From Bacillus pseudomycoides (GTDB lineage: Bacteria > Bacillota > Bacilli > Bacillales > Bacillaceae_G), in the NCBI RefSeq assembly GCF_002551005.1, contig NZ_NVOY01000032.1:54859-118858 (forward strand): 64,000 bases of DNA, written 5' to 3'. This document shows positions 53,826 to 61,721 of this stretch, piece after piece. Both the position numbers and the translations under genes were made by a program. The notes beneath the pieces were generated by a model. That model saw nothing but the letters and a program-made list of their open reading frames with translations, did not search any database and had not been told where the DNA came from. Each line of letters opens with the position of its first letter. Positions within the stretch are counted from its first letter, which is position 1.

Positions 53826-53892
53826 AATAATGTAAAACCCTTTTCTTCTTGCAGGGAATCTGGTCATGCATAGCATTGCAAAAATAAACCTT
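53826..53892 (+). repeat. Degenerate bcr-like fragment
   Basis: AATGTAAAACCCTTTTCTTC and AATCTGGTCATGCATAGC retain the left half of the family. It directly abuts the pseudogene that follows and may have replaced its start. Confidence 0.5.
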
Positions 53893-53914
53893 ACATAATA
53901 AATTTATCTATTAT

Positions 53915-54233
53915 ACAATTATTTGTTTTAGTACTTAACTTATTTATATTCTCTTTAACGGTGCTTTTTTTATCATGGTTTGGAATTTTGATTAATGCTC
54001 CTTTATTATTTGGGATTGGAGTCATTATGAGCTAACTTCAGAAGAATAAGGGATATACAAAAAATGCAACGAGAAAATTCATTCCATTTCTTGCTTCAAT
54101 CTGCTCAATTTGTATTGTATCCTCATATATCACCGATTTTTCTGTTATAATAGCTCTTGCAGTCAATTTTGGAATTGTTATCATAACAATTGTATTTTTA
54201 CTACAAGATTTTTTAAAGTTTAGTAGAAATTGA
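53915..54233 (+). pseudogene. Decayed small membrane-protein gene, copy 1
   Basis: The frame IQLFVLVLNLFIFSLTVLFL ... GIGVIMS is broken by TAA and goes on as LQKNKGYTKNATRKFIPFL, SYITDFSVIIALAVN and IVFLLQDFLKFSRN. No start codon remains. It matches the pseudogene at 59785 (VLLVLNLFIFSS; TRTRKVVPFIASI; ELSIVIALIVNG; IVYLLQDFYRLNKN). Four helices are expected. Family not recognised. The following 300 bases hold only the promoter of the two-component system. Confidence 0.72.
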
Positions 54234-54562
54234 TTATAGTATTGATAATTGGTAACAAGGTCTCTGTTGATAGCAATGGAGACTTATATTATCTAAAAAA
54301 ACATTCCACTCCTATAATCAAAATTTTAAAGCTTCGATATTTAATCCTCCAAGTCTTGTAAATATACGGTATTCTCCTTTTAAGTATATCACCTGAATTG
54401 TATAATTATTTTTCATGACTTTTTTGTGAATGTATGACTATGGCACTTGACTTAGGATAAATATATTGTTAATTATTATATTTACATAAAAGGTTATTGT
54501 AAGTATTTTGAGCATGAGAAATGCTTTTACATTAGTATAAAAGAACAGTGAGGGTTCTGGTT

Positions 54563-55294
54563 ATGAAAAAAAGAATTGTAATTGTAGAAGATGAAGAGAA
54601 TATTAGAGAAATATGTAAACGGTATTTAGAGAGAGAAGGGTATGAAGTATATACAGCTGAAAATGGAACAGAAGGCTGGGATGTATTTCAACAATATCAA
54701 CCAGATTTAATTATTTTAGATTTAATGATGCCAAAAAAAGATGGTTGGGAACTATGTGAGGAAATTCGTCAACAATCTAATGTTCCTATTATTATGTTAA
54801 CTGCTAGGGGAGAGGAAAGGGATCGAATTTTAGGCTTAACAATGGGAGCAGATGATTATGTGACAAAGCCGTTTTCACCTCGCGAATTAGTATTAAGGGT
54901 TCAAATTATATTAAGAAGAGGAAATCAGCCAGAAGTGCAAACGAAAGAACCAGAACCAGAACTAGAATCTGAATTAGAAGTGATAGAGTTTCCAGATCTT
55001 GGGATTTATCCATCGAAGAGATGTGTGTTTGTTTGTGGGAATGAGGTTGAGTTAACAGTTAAAGAGTTTGAAGTACTTTATACGATGGCAAAACATCCAA
55101 AACAAGTATTTTCTCGGTCGCAGCTTCTTGAACAAATTTGGGAGTTTGAATATGACGGGTGTACCAATACAGTAACGGTATTAATGAGTCGTTTACGTGA
55201 AAAATTAGATAAGTATACGACAAAGAATCGTTGGATTCATACAGTTTGGGGCATAGGGTATCGCTTTGATCCAAATGGAGGAAGTGAAACATGA
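54563..55294 (+). CDS. OmpR-family response regulator
   Basis: A 243-residue regulator. Its receiver has E9, D10, phosphoacceptor D53 (LIILDLMMPKKDGW) and K in DYVTKPFSPREL. A Glu/Pro linker (QPEVQTKEPEPELESELE) leads to a winged-helix DNA-binding domain (about 150-240) with ELTVKEFEVLYTMAKHP, QLLEQIWEFEYDG and HTVWGIGYRFDP. I start at ATG 54563, since GTGAGGG at 54548 is its ribosome site. It overlaps the kinase start by four bases. Candidate target: the 11-bp repeats before the neighbouring genes. Confidence 0.9.
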   Translation: MKKRIVIVEDEENIREICKRYLEREGYEVYTAENGTEGWDVFQQYQPDLIILDLMMPKKDGWELCEEIRQQSNVPIIMLTARGEERDRILGLTMGADDYVTKPFSPRELVLRVQIILRRGNQPEVQTKEPEPELESELEVIEFPDLGIYPSKRCVFVCGNEVELTVKEFEVLYTMAKHPKQVFSRSQLLEQIWEFEYDGCTNTVTVLMSRLREKLDKYTTKNRWIHTVWGIGYRFDPNGGSET

Positions 55295-56349
55295 AATTAC
55301 GTTATCAATTGTTATTGATGAATTTATTAAGCATGAGTATTATGGTCATTGCGATATGGTACAGTGATACGAGAATGTTACTTAAACCGGAACAAACTCG
55401 GTTATTAACAGGAGTTGCGATTGTAGCAATGCTTCTGTCAACTTTTATTTATTGGCTATTAACACGTCCGATTATCAGATCCATTCAAAATTTAATTGCA
55501 TTAACACAACAATTTAGTAATAGACATTTTGAAACGATGTATATAATTGGACAGGAACCACAAGAATTTAAAGAACTTGCAACAGCTTTTCAGAAGATGG
55601 CGAAAAAGTTAGAAGAAGGGTTTACGAAGTTAGAAGAAGGGGAAAAAGCGCGTACAGAGCTGATTGCAAATATTTCACACGACTTACGAACACCTATAGC
55701 TAGCATACAATTGATGATAGAAGCACTACAAGATGATGTAATTGAAGACCTTGACATGAAAAAGCAGTACTTAGCGACTATATTACAGGAAATGCAAAGA
55801 CTGAATGGCTTAATTAATAATTTATTTGATCTTTCTAAGTTAGAACTTGGGCAAGAAGAGTTTTATCCAAGCTTAACGCATGTCGACAGAGTGTTAATAG
55901 ACGTACTAGATTCACATTCTATCTTGGTTGAGGAAAAACAGATGCATTTAGACGTACATGTTTCAGATACATTGCCTCGGCTTTGGATGATGCCATGTAA
56001 AATAGTACGTGTGATTAGTAACTTGTTACATAATGCGATCCGATATTCTCCTGCATCTTCTACAATTGAGTTGATTGTGCAGGAAAATAAGCAGAAACAA
56101 CATGTTCAATTTATTGTGCGTGATGAAGGAGAAGGCATCTCATACAATGATCAATTACGCATATTTGAGCGCTTTTATAGAACGGATCAGTCCAGAAGTT
56201 CACAATCTGGCGGATCAGGGCTTGGATTAGCCATTGCGAAATCATTAGTTGAAATGCATAAAGGAGACATTGGGGTGCGAGATCGTTCAGATGGGAAACA
56301 AGGAAGTGAATTTTGGTTTACACTTCCTATTACATCGGAAAAGAAATAA
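55291..56349 (+). CDS. Sensor histidine kinase with minimal extracellular region
   Basis: A 352-residue kinase. Two helices (about 5-24 and 38-58) are separated by only about 14 residues, so there is no real extracellular sensor domain. This is the layout of intramembrane-sensing kinases that detect membrane or cell-wall stress. HAMP (60-110), H-box NISHDLRTPIA with H130, N-box ISNLLHNAIRYSP, DEGEGI and GGSGLGLAIAKSLVEMH are all present. It starts in an ATGA overlap with the regulator and is followed by the DM13 gene after 90 bases. Confidence 0.9.
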   Translation: MKLRYQLLLMNLLSMSIMVIAIWYSDTRMLLKPEQTRLLTGVAIVAMLLSTFIYWLLTRPIIRSIQNLIALTQQFSNRHFETMYIIGQEPQEFKELATAFQKMAKKLEEGFTKLEEGEKARTELIANISHDLRTPIASIQLMIEALQDDVIEDLDMKKQYLATILQEMQRLNGLINNLFDLSKLELGQEEFYPSLTHVDRVLIDVLDSHSILVEEKQMHLDVHVSDTLPRLWMMPCKIVRVISNLLHNAIRYSPASSTIELIVQENKQKQHVQFIVRDEGEGISYNDQLRIFERFYRTDQSRSSQSGGSGLGLAIAKSLVEMHKGDIGVRDRSDGKQGSEFWFTLPITSEKK

Positions 56350-56350
56350 G

Positions 56351-56397
56351 ACTACTGAAAGACTTTTGTAATAGTTATGTTATCGAAATGAGAGATT
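56351..56397 (+). promoter_or_regulatory. 11-bp-phased repeat motif upstream of the DM13 gene
   Basis: ACTGAAAGACT, TTTGTAATAGT (56365-56375), TATGTTATCGA and AATGAGAGATT follow the same 11-base pitch as upstream of the two exoprotein genes. Confidence 0.55.
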
Positions 56398-56438
56398 TCC
56401 TTGTTACTATATAAGTATTAGAGGAGGGAATTTAATTT

Positions 56439-56927
56439 ATGAAAAGAAAATATATATTTCTTATAGGAGCATTTCTAATTATTGGAGGGATATTGTGGTC
56501 TTTGTTTCGCCCAGAGAAATTATTTATTAATAAGAAAGTAAATGAAGCATTACCGCAAGCTGAAATGAAGTCAAAAGAAACGAAACAACAAGTAATAAGC
56601 GAAGGGCAATTTCAAAGCGGTGTTCATGAAACAAAGGGAACAGCAACAATCCATCAATTAGCAGATGGAAAACGTATTTTACGCCTTAGCAATTTTTCAA
56701 CTTCTAACGGTCCAGACGTTCGAGTTGTATTGGTTCCTACGAAGCAATTGAAAAATAATGAAGATGTTAAAAATTATAAGTATATTGAATTAGGAAAATT
56801 AAAGGGCAACAAAGGCGATCAAAACTATGAAATTCCTAATGAAATAGATATAAGTGCATACGGAGCAGTTTCTGTATGGTGTAAGAGATTTAACGAAAAC
56901 TTTGGTGCAGCTTATTTTGCAAAATAA
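56439..56927 (+). CDS. Membrane-anchored DM13-domain protein
   Basis: A 162-residue protein with one N-terminal helix (residues 5-24, YIFLIGAFLIIGGILWSLF), a short linker and a DM13 domain (about 55-160): GQFQSGVHETKGTATIHQL, RLSNFSTSNGPDVRVVLVP, NYKYIELGKLKGNKGDQNYEIP and AVSVWCKRFNENFGAAYF with the conserved Cys. DM13 is thought to be an extracellular redox or haem-type domain of unknown role. GAGGAGGGAATTTAATTT precedes the ATG, and a strong terminator follows. Confidence 0.87.
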   Translation: MKRKYIFLIGAFLIIGGILWSLFRPEKLFINKKVNEALPQAEMKSKETKQQVISEGQFQSGVHETKGTATIHQLADGKRILRLSNFSTSNGPDVRVVLVPTKQLKNNEDVKNYKYIELGKLKGNKGDQNYEIPNEIDISAYGAVSVWCKRFNENFGAAYFAK

Positions 56928-56932
56928 GAAAT

Positions 56933-56978
56933 AGTAAAAACAGGTGATAGAGTTGAAATCTATCACCTGTTTTTGTGT
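56933..56978 (+). terminator. Terminator of the DM13 gene
   Basis: AAAAACAGGTGATAGA-GTTGAAA-TCTATCACCTGTTTTT, a perfect 16-bp stem. Confidence 0.92.
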
Positions 56979-56986
56979 TTTGTATA

Positions 56987-57083
56987 TATGCAAGTTAAAA
57001 ACCGACATAAAAACCCCTTTCTTTTAGAGGAGGACGAGAGCATCTGGCCGTGCTAGAAGCGGTCAGGGCCTTTTTCTGCTGTA
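56987..57083 (+). repeat. bcr-like repeat, 3'-truncated copy
   Basis: ATGCAAGTTAAAAACCGACA, CCCCTTTCTTTTAGAGGAGG, GAGCATCTGGCCGTGCTAG and GCGGTCAGGGCCTTTTTCTG, then unrelated sequence. Confidence 0.68.
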
Positions 57084-57184
57084 ACCATTTTAACACTTGT
57101 TGATACATATTTTCTTAATATGTATTTTAATCTCCTCACATGAATATTTAATACTTTCCTTATTACAAATTAAAATCAACGAAA

Positions 57185-57243
57185 GACTTTTGTAACATTT
57201 ACGAAAGTCTTTTGTAATGGTTATGAAAGTGATTTGAAAGATA
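57185..57243 (+). promoter_or_regulatory. 11-bp-phased direct repeats upstream of wall-binding protein 2
   Basis: Five successive 11-base units: TTTGTAACATT (57189), TACGAAAGTCT (57200), TTTGTAATGGT (57211), TATGAAAGTGA (57222), TTTGAAAGATA (57233). This is the fullest version of the shared motif. Confidence 0.62.
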
Positions 57244-57311
57244 TTTAAATTAAGATGGACTCTCACATATCAATTTGAAAGTGAAAAATTTCACAAGAAG
57301 AGGAGAACAGA

Positions 57312-59546
57312 ATGAAAAAGAAATTTAAAACAACTGGAATTGGAAAGAAGGTAATCCCTGCTACAGCAGCATTAGGTATTCTTTTTTCTATGGCACCGAT
57401 TGCAGAAAATAAGGCTAGCGCAGGGATAGGTGCAGTAGTAGATATAGGTATTACTGTATTAGGTGCTGTAGCAAACACTTATCAAACACTTGGACTAGAA
57501 CCAGGGGATATAGCACCAAGCACTACCATTGATGTATATGCAGAAAATCTAGCTTATCAGGCACCTAATTTTAAATCTGGGGAATTTAATATTTCCATGT
57601 ATCATACAAAAGGTGATTCGAATTTTACTAAGTCAGTTAAAGTGCGCTATCCAAATGGAAGAATTGAAACTCATCAACTAAAATCTGGGCAGCAGCTTAA
57701 AATTACTGACGCAGGAGCAATTATAGATTTAAATCCTAATGCAGCAAATATCTCAGAACACGATCTTCTTTACATTACACAAGCACAATTAAACGAAGGA
57801 AAGACCGGAGTTGTAATGAATGAAGATCACACTGGATTTGTAGAAAAAGCATCTGGTAAAAATCCAAGATTGCTTAATCCACTTTATAAAAAATATTCAG
57901 GCGATTCGTTTGCAGACTGGAGCGTGATTACTTATAGTCAGGATACCCTATTTGATTATATAGCAAATAAATTATCAGATGAGCAAAAAAAATTGGTAAC
58001 ATTGACTTCAAAGCCAGTAGGTAAAGAGGTCCTTGACAACTATGTTAATAATGATCCTAAAGCTCGTGCAGATTTTTATAATCGATTATCTGATGTATTG
58101 GCAGAGCGTACCAACGTCATAGAGTCAGGTCTGCTACTGACATACATTAGACTAAATGATGGTAAACCTTATCAAATTATCCCTTATAAAAAAGGAACGA
58201 ATAAAGTAATCGTAAAAACAGGTTCAAAATACCTTTCAGGAAAAGAAGGAAACGAACTTCAATATTCCGATTCACTTGGCGATGATGAAGTGTTTGAATT
58301 TGTTCAGGTAGAAAATAATGATTCTGGTTCATTTCAGTTCCGTTTGATTAACAAGAATGGAGTAAGTTTAGCTGGTGATAGGCATACTGCAAAGTTCGGT
58401 ACTGGTGAGCGTTTCTACTCTGAAATTCGTTTCGATGATAAAAGTAGCAATGAAATTCACAATTGGTTAATAGAGTGGTATCCGGGTAAAGAAAATGAGA
58501 GACAGAAGTATGACAGAGTACAGTTTGTAGCTGATGAAAAAGATTCTACTAAATTGATTGCAAAAGATTCTTCTGGAAATGTAATAAAGAACAGTTGGGT
58601 AAACCAAGGTTCTGCTTATCATTTTGCAGATGCTGAAGGAGCCCTTTTGACAGGCTGGCAAGACATTAAGGGGAAGACTTATTATTTTGATCCGTCTAAT
58701 GGAGAATTGGCTACGAAGAGAAATAAAAATAGTGTACGGATTGAGGGTAAGTTTTATACTTTCAATGATTCTGGCGCTTTGCAACGATCAGCATGGAGCA
58801 AGAGTGGCTATGATGGTCGTTCCTATTCCGATGCTTCTGGAGCACTTATTGAAAATGGTTTGCGGGAAATCGATGGTGAAATTTATTATTTCGAAGGTTG
58901 TGTGGTCCTTAAAAATGAAATACTACGTCTAGAAGATCAAAATATCATTCTTCATTTTTCTGACAAAGGCGTACTTGAGAGAGCTTCTAGGATAAATGGA
59001 GAAGCTATAGACAACGATGTTTATGTTCAGCTTGACAACAAAAGCTTAGTATTTAATACAGACGGTTCGATTTGGAAAACAGGGATCAACAAAAAGGGGA
59101 AATCACTGGCATATTATAGTTTAGAGGATGGACCTTCCTATACCGGTTGGAAAATGATAGACGGTAAAAGATACTATTTCACAAATGGGCTCAATAATAC
59201 GTTCAATGATTATAAAGACATTGATGGAAAAAGATATTATTTCCATGAAGACGGCTCAGTTAACAAAGCAGGGTTCGAAAAAATAGATGGTAAGCTATAC
59301 CACTTTGACAATAACGGCGTAGCACAAAAGGGCTGGCAAACTATCGAGAATAAATATTATTACTTCGATGAAAATGGAGCAGCTAAAACAGGATGGTTCC
59401 AAGTTGGTGGTGGATATAGACCTTGGCCTCTTGCATACGGATACCTTTGGTATTGTGCTAGAGAAGATGGTTCACTTTATTCAGACGGCTGGTTTAACAT
59501 CGGCGGTAAAGATTATCACTTTGACCAGTGGGGACATAAAATGTAA
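57312..59546 (+). CDS. Secreted wall-binding-repeat protein, copy 2
   Basis: A 744-residue paralogue of the protein at 51461, with the same signal peptide (MKKKFKTTGIGKKVIPATAA to about ASAG) and the same order of domains: beta-rich domain (KSGEFNISMYHTKGDSNFT), second domain (LNDGKPYQIIPYKKGTNKVI; FRLINKNGVSLAGDRHT) and wall-binding-type repeats (GWQDIKGKTYYFDPS, GWKMIDGKRYYF, GWQTIENKYYYFDENGAA, GWFNIGGKDYHFD). Identity is high at both ends and lower in the middle (residues 50-80 and 165-230), which suggests duplication and diversification. GAAGAGGAGAACAGA precedes the ATG. Confidence 0.8.
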   Translation: MKKKFKTTGIGKKVIPATAALGILFSMAPIAENKASAGIGAVVDIGITVLGAVANTYQTLGLEPGDIAPSTTIDVYAENLAYQAPNFKSGEFNISMYHTKGDSNFTKSVKVRYPNGRIETHQLKSGQQLKITDAGAIIDLNPNAANISEHDLLYITQAQLNEGKTGVVMNEDHTGFVEKASGKNPRLLNPLYKKYSGDSFADWSVITYSQDTLFDYIANKLSDEQKKLVTLTSKPVGKEVLDNYVNNDPKARADFYNRLSDVLAERTNVIESGLLLTYIRLNDGKPYQIIPYKKGTNKVIVKTGSKYLSGKEGNELQYSDSLGDDEVFEFVQVENNDSGSFQFRLINKNGVSLAGDRHTAKFGTGERFYSEIRFDDKSSNEIHNWLIEWYPGKENERQKYDRVQFVADEKDSTKLIAKDSSGNVIKNSWVNQGSAYHFADAEGALLTGWQDIKGKTYYFDPSNGELATKRNKNSVRIEGKFYTFNDSGALQRSAWSKSGYDGRSYSDASGALIENGLREIDGEIYYFEGCVVLKNEILRLEDQNIILHFSDKGVLERASRINGEAIDNDVYVQLDNKSLVFNTDGSIWKTGINKKGKSLAYYSLEDGPSYTGWKMIDGKRYYFTNGLNNTFNDYKDIDGKRYYFHEDGSVNKAGFEKIDGKLYHFDNNGVAQKGWQTIENKYYYFDENGAAKTGWFQVGGGYRPWPLAYGYLWYCAREDGSLYSDGWFNIGGKDYHFDQWGHKM

Positions 59547-59628
59547 GGTAATAACATAAAAATAACAAGGGAATGCTTGTATGCTGATGTGTACTGCATT
59601 CCTTTATTCTATGTATGCCATATTTCTA

Positions 59629-59700
59629 TATTATGCAGATGCTGATGGAGTTTTCTTGACAGATTAGCAAGAAATCGAAGGGAAAACATGCTATGAAGCT
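59629..59700 (+). pseudogene. Fragment of a third wall-binding-repeat gene
   Basis: Translates as YYADADGVFLTD, stop, QEIEGKTCYEA, matching one repeat of the paralogues (HFADAEGALLTGWQDIKGKTYYF). Only this piece is left, so the family once had another copy or part of one here. Confidence 0.55.
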
Positions 59701-59784
59701 TTGAAAATTCTTTACTGTACGAAAATGAACACCATTAAAAAATAAAACATAATTAAATTTTAATAGTATCGGAGGTGTAACAAA

Positions 59785-60167
59785 ATGAAACAACTACATA
59801 TAAGATTATCACTTATACAATAAGTTCTGTTAGTACTGAACTTATTTATATTTTCTTCAGCTATGCCATTTTTGCCTTGGTTTGTTGAAAGTGTTTTAGG
59901 TTGGTTAGGTATCTTAGCCACCACTCCTTTCTTGTTAATGATAGGTAGAATAATACCACAACTAAAAAAAGCGAAAAATTTTGTATAACAAGAACAAGAA
60001 AAGTGGTTCCTTTTATTGCATCTATTGTTTCACTATATATTATGTTATCACCTACCACAGAATTATCAATTGTAATAGCTCTTATCGTTAATGGGTTAAT
60101 GGCAATCATGACAATTGTATATTTGTTACAAGATTTTTATAGGCTGAATAAAAATATAAGTTCATAA
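59785..60167 (+). pseudogene. Decayed small membrane-protein gene, copy 2
   Basis: GGAGGTG precedes ATG 59785. The frame MKQLHIRLSLIQ stops at 59821 (TAA), goes on in frame as VLLVLNLFIFSSAMPFLPWF to KKAKNFV, then shifts frame near 59985 to TRTRKVVPFIASI ... YLLQDFYRLNKNISS. It is homologous to the pseudogene at 53915. Both follow a wall-binding-repeat gene, so exoprotein plus membrane protein was one duplicated cassette. Confidence 0.75.
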
Positions 60168-60380
60168 ATTGTATTAGTTAACATCCTTAAATATCTTACT
60201 GTATAATTTCAGAATCCTATCATTTATAATCAAATAATTTGCAAGTAGGAGGAGCTAATATCTATAGTTTAGCTCCTGTTGTTGTGATGAATCCCTTCAG
60301 TAAGACTGAAAGATTTTTAGATAGATAGTACTTGTTGTTAAAAGTTATCTTAATAACCATTTTGCTTTAATGTTCGATAA

Positions 60381-60656
60381 GGAGTACAGCCAACGTACTA
60401 ACATAAAACCCACGCTTAGAAAAAGAAAGCTTGATATAAAAGGGTTTATAGCGTAACAAAAAGGATTGTGATAAATAATGTTACGAATTATTTTTGATAC
60501 AGCTAAATTGGCTAAATAAAGGCTAACTCTTCTTGAAACCAATGTTGTAACAAAAGCGTTCATTTTATTTACAATCCTTAGCGTACACAAATCAGGGTTT
60601 TCACTTCCCAAAAATGTCTTAACATGGGTTTTATGTCATTTGGTTGGCGGGACCCC
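60381..60656. mobile_element. Tn3-type miniature inverted-repeat element
   Basis: The right end, read on the minus strand from 60656 to 60618, is a 39-base terminal repeat opening GGGGTCCCGCCAACC and ending CCATGTTAAG, like Tn3-family ends (GGGG...TAAG). The left end, 60381-60419 on the plus strand, opens GGAGTACAGCCAACG and ends CCACGCTTAG, with about 29 of 39 bases identical. Flanks are GATAA and TATAA, a near-perfect 5-bp target duplication as Tn3 elements make. The 198-base core encodes no recognisable transposase. Confidence 0.75.
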
Positions 60657-60716
60657 TATAAATCATCTGATAGATTAGAACAGGAACCGCCTCACTACCC
60701 CTATTTATACTTATAT

Positions 60717-61619
60717 TTATATAGATTTATGTTTTTCGTTCACTACTTTCGGTCGTAGTAATGCTTTGATATTTATTGTTCCTGAAAATAACAACCCACT
60801 TATTACAAAAATCGCACCAATAAGATGAAACCATGTAATGTCTTCTTTCAGTATTAACCATGCAAGTAAATAACCAAAAATCGGTGTTAAAAATAGATAG
60901 TTGTTAGCCTTAATTGGATCTTTCTTTAATAAGTAAAACCATAATAGCATAGATATAATCGATGTCATCACGACTTGCCAAAATAGACCGATGGCAAAGT
61001 TCATATCTAAGTTAATATAAGGATTACTATCTAATAAGAAACTTAAAGGGACAGCGAAAACACTACCAAAGATTATCTGCCATGTGTTAATAACGAGGCG
61101 ATTAATTTTCATATCGTATTTTGTAAAACATACGCTTCCTATTCCCATCGATAACATTCCTACTGCTAGAATAATGACACCTGACACTGTTGCATGTGTA
61201 TCTTTTAAATACGGATACACAGCGATTAGTAAACCTAATGCCGCTATAAGCATCCCAATCCATTCTTGTTTTGTTACTTTTCTGCTCAAAAAGATAGAAG
61301 ATAATAAAGCAACAACAAATGGGTTTACAGTAATAAATAAATTAAATAAGCTTGAAGATACTAATTTTAGAGATAAAAAGCAGCATCCCACATACAATGT
61401 AGTATTTAAAATCCCTAAAACAATTAACTGCCTCCACTCTCCCCCTTTTGGCCATCTATTTGATTTAATAAAATAGGTGAAAACAAACATAATCAGACCA
61501 GCACTTATTAATCTCGTTGTTGCAAACATAAGAGGGGATGAAGACAGGAGACCAATTTTTGTGGCTATTGCCCCAGATGCCCATAAAACACTAAAAAATA
61601 TACCTATTAAAATCTCCAT
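60717..61619 (-). CDS. EamA-type DMT superfamily exporter
   Basis: A 300-residue membrane protein with ten predicted helices in two EamA repeats (FFSVLWASGAIATKIGLL near 7-24; GVIILAVGMLSMGIGSVCFTKYD near 150-172; closing FVISGLLFSGTINI). DMT carriers of this type export amino acids or other small metabolites. I start at ATG 61619, as AAAGGAG lies nine bases before it. The neighbouring upstream gene encodes a proline-hydroxylase-like enzyme, so a related export role is conceivable, but a terminator separates them. Confidence 0.83.
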   Translation of the reverse strand: MEILIGIFFSVLWASGAIATKIGLLSSSPLMFATTRLISAGLIMFVFTYFIKSNRWPKGGEWRQLIVLGILNTTLYVGCCFLSLKLVSSSLFNLFITVNPFVVALLSSIFLSRKVTKQEWIGMLIAALGLLIAVYPYLKDTHATVSGVIILAVGMLSMGIGSVCFTKYDMKINRLVINTWQIIFGSVFAVPLSFLLDSNPYINLDMNFAIGLFWQVVMTSIISMLLWFYLLKKDPIKANNYLFLTPIFGYLLAWLILKEDITWFHLIGAIFVISGLLFSGTINIKALLRPKVVNEKHKSI

Positions 61620-61649
61620 ACTAATCATTCTCCTTTACCAAAATAAAAT

Positions 61650-61692
61650 AGTAAAACAACCGATTTTACCAAAATAAAATCGGTTGTTTATG
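61650..61692 (-). terminator. Terminator between hydroxylase and exporter genes
   Basis: AAACAACCGATTTTA and TAAAATCGGTTGTTT form a perfect 15-bp stem with a six-base loop, 33 bases after the hydroxylase stop. Confidence 0.85.
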
Positions 61693-61721
61693 TGAGGATA
61701 TGTTAGTTTCCTGTTTTAAAA

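Noticed and set aside
51374-57243. The 11-bp repeats as bcr fragments or promoter noise
   Set aside because: They share no blocks with the bcr-like repeats, keep exact 11-base pitch and occur only upstream of three genes in the island, so a regulatory role is the better reading.
60345-60611. 88-codon minus-strand frame in the 60.3-60.7 kb gap
   Set aside because: It lies mostly inside the Tn3-type miniature element, lacks a ribosome site and matches no transposase motif that I can see.
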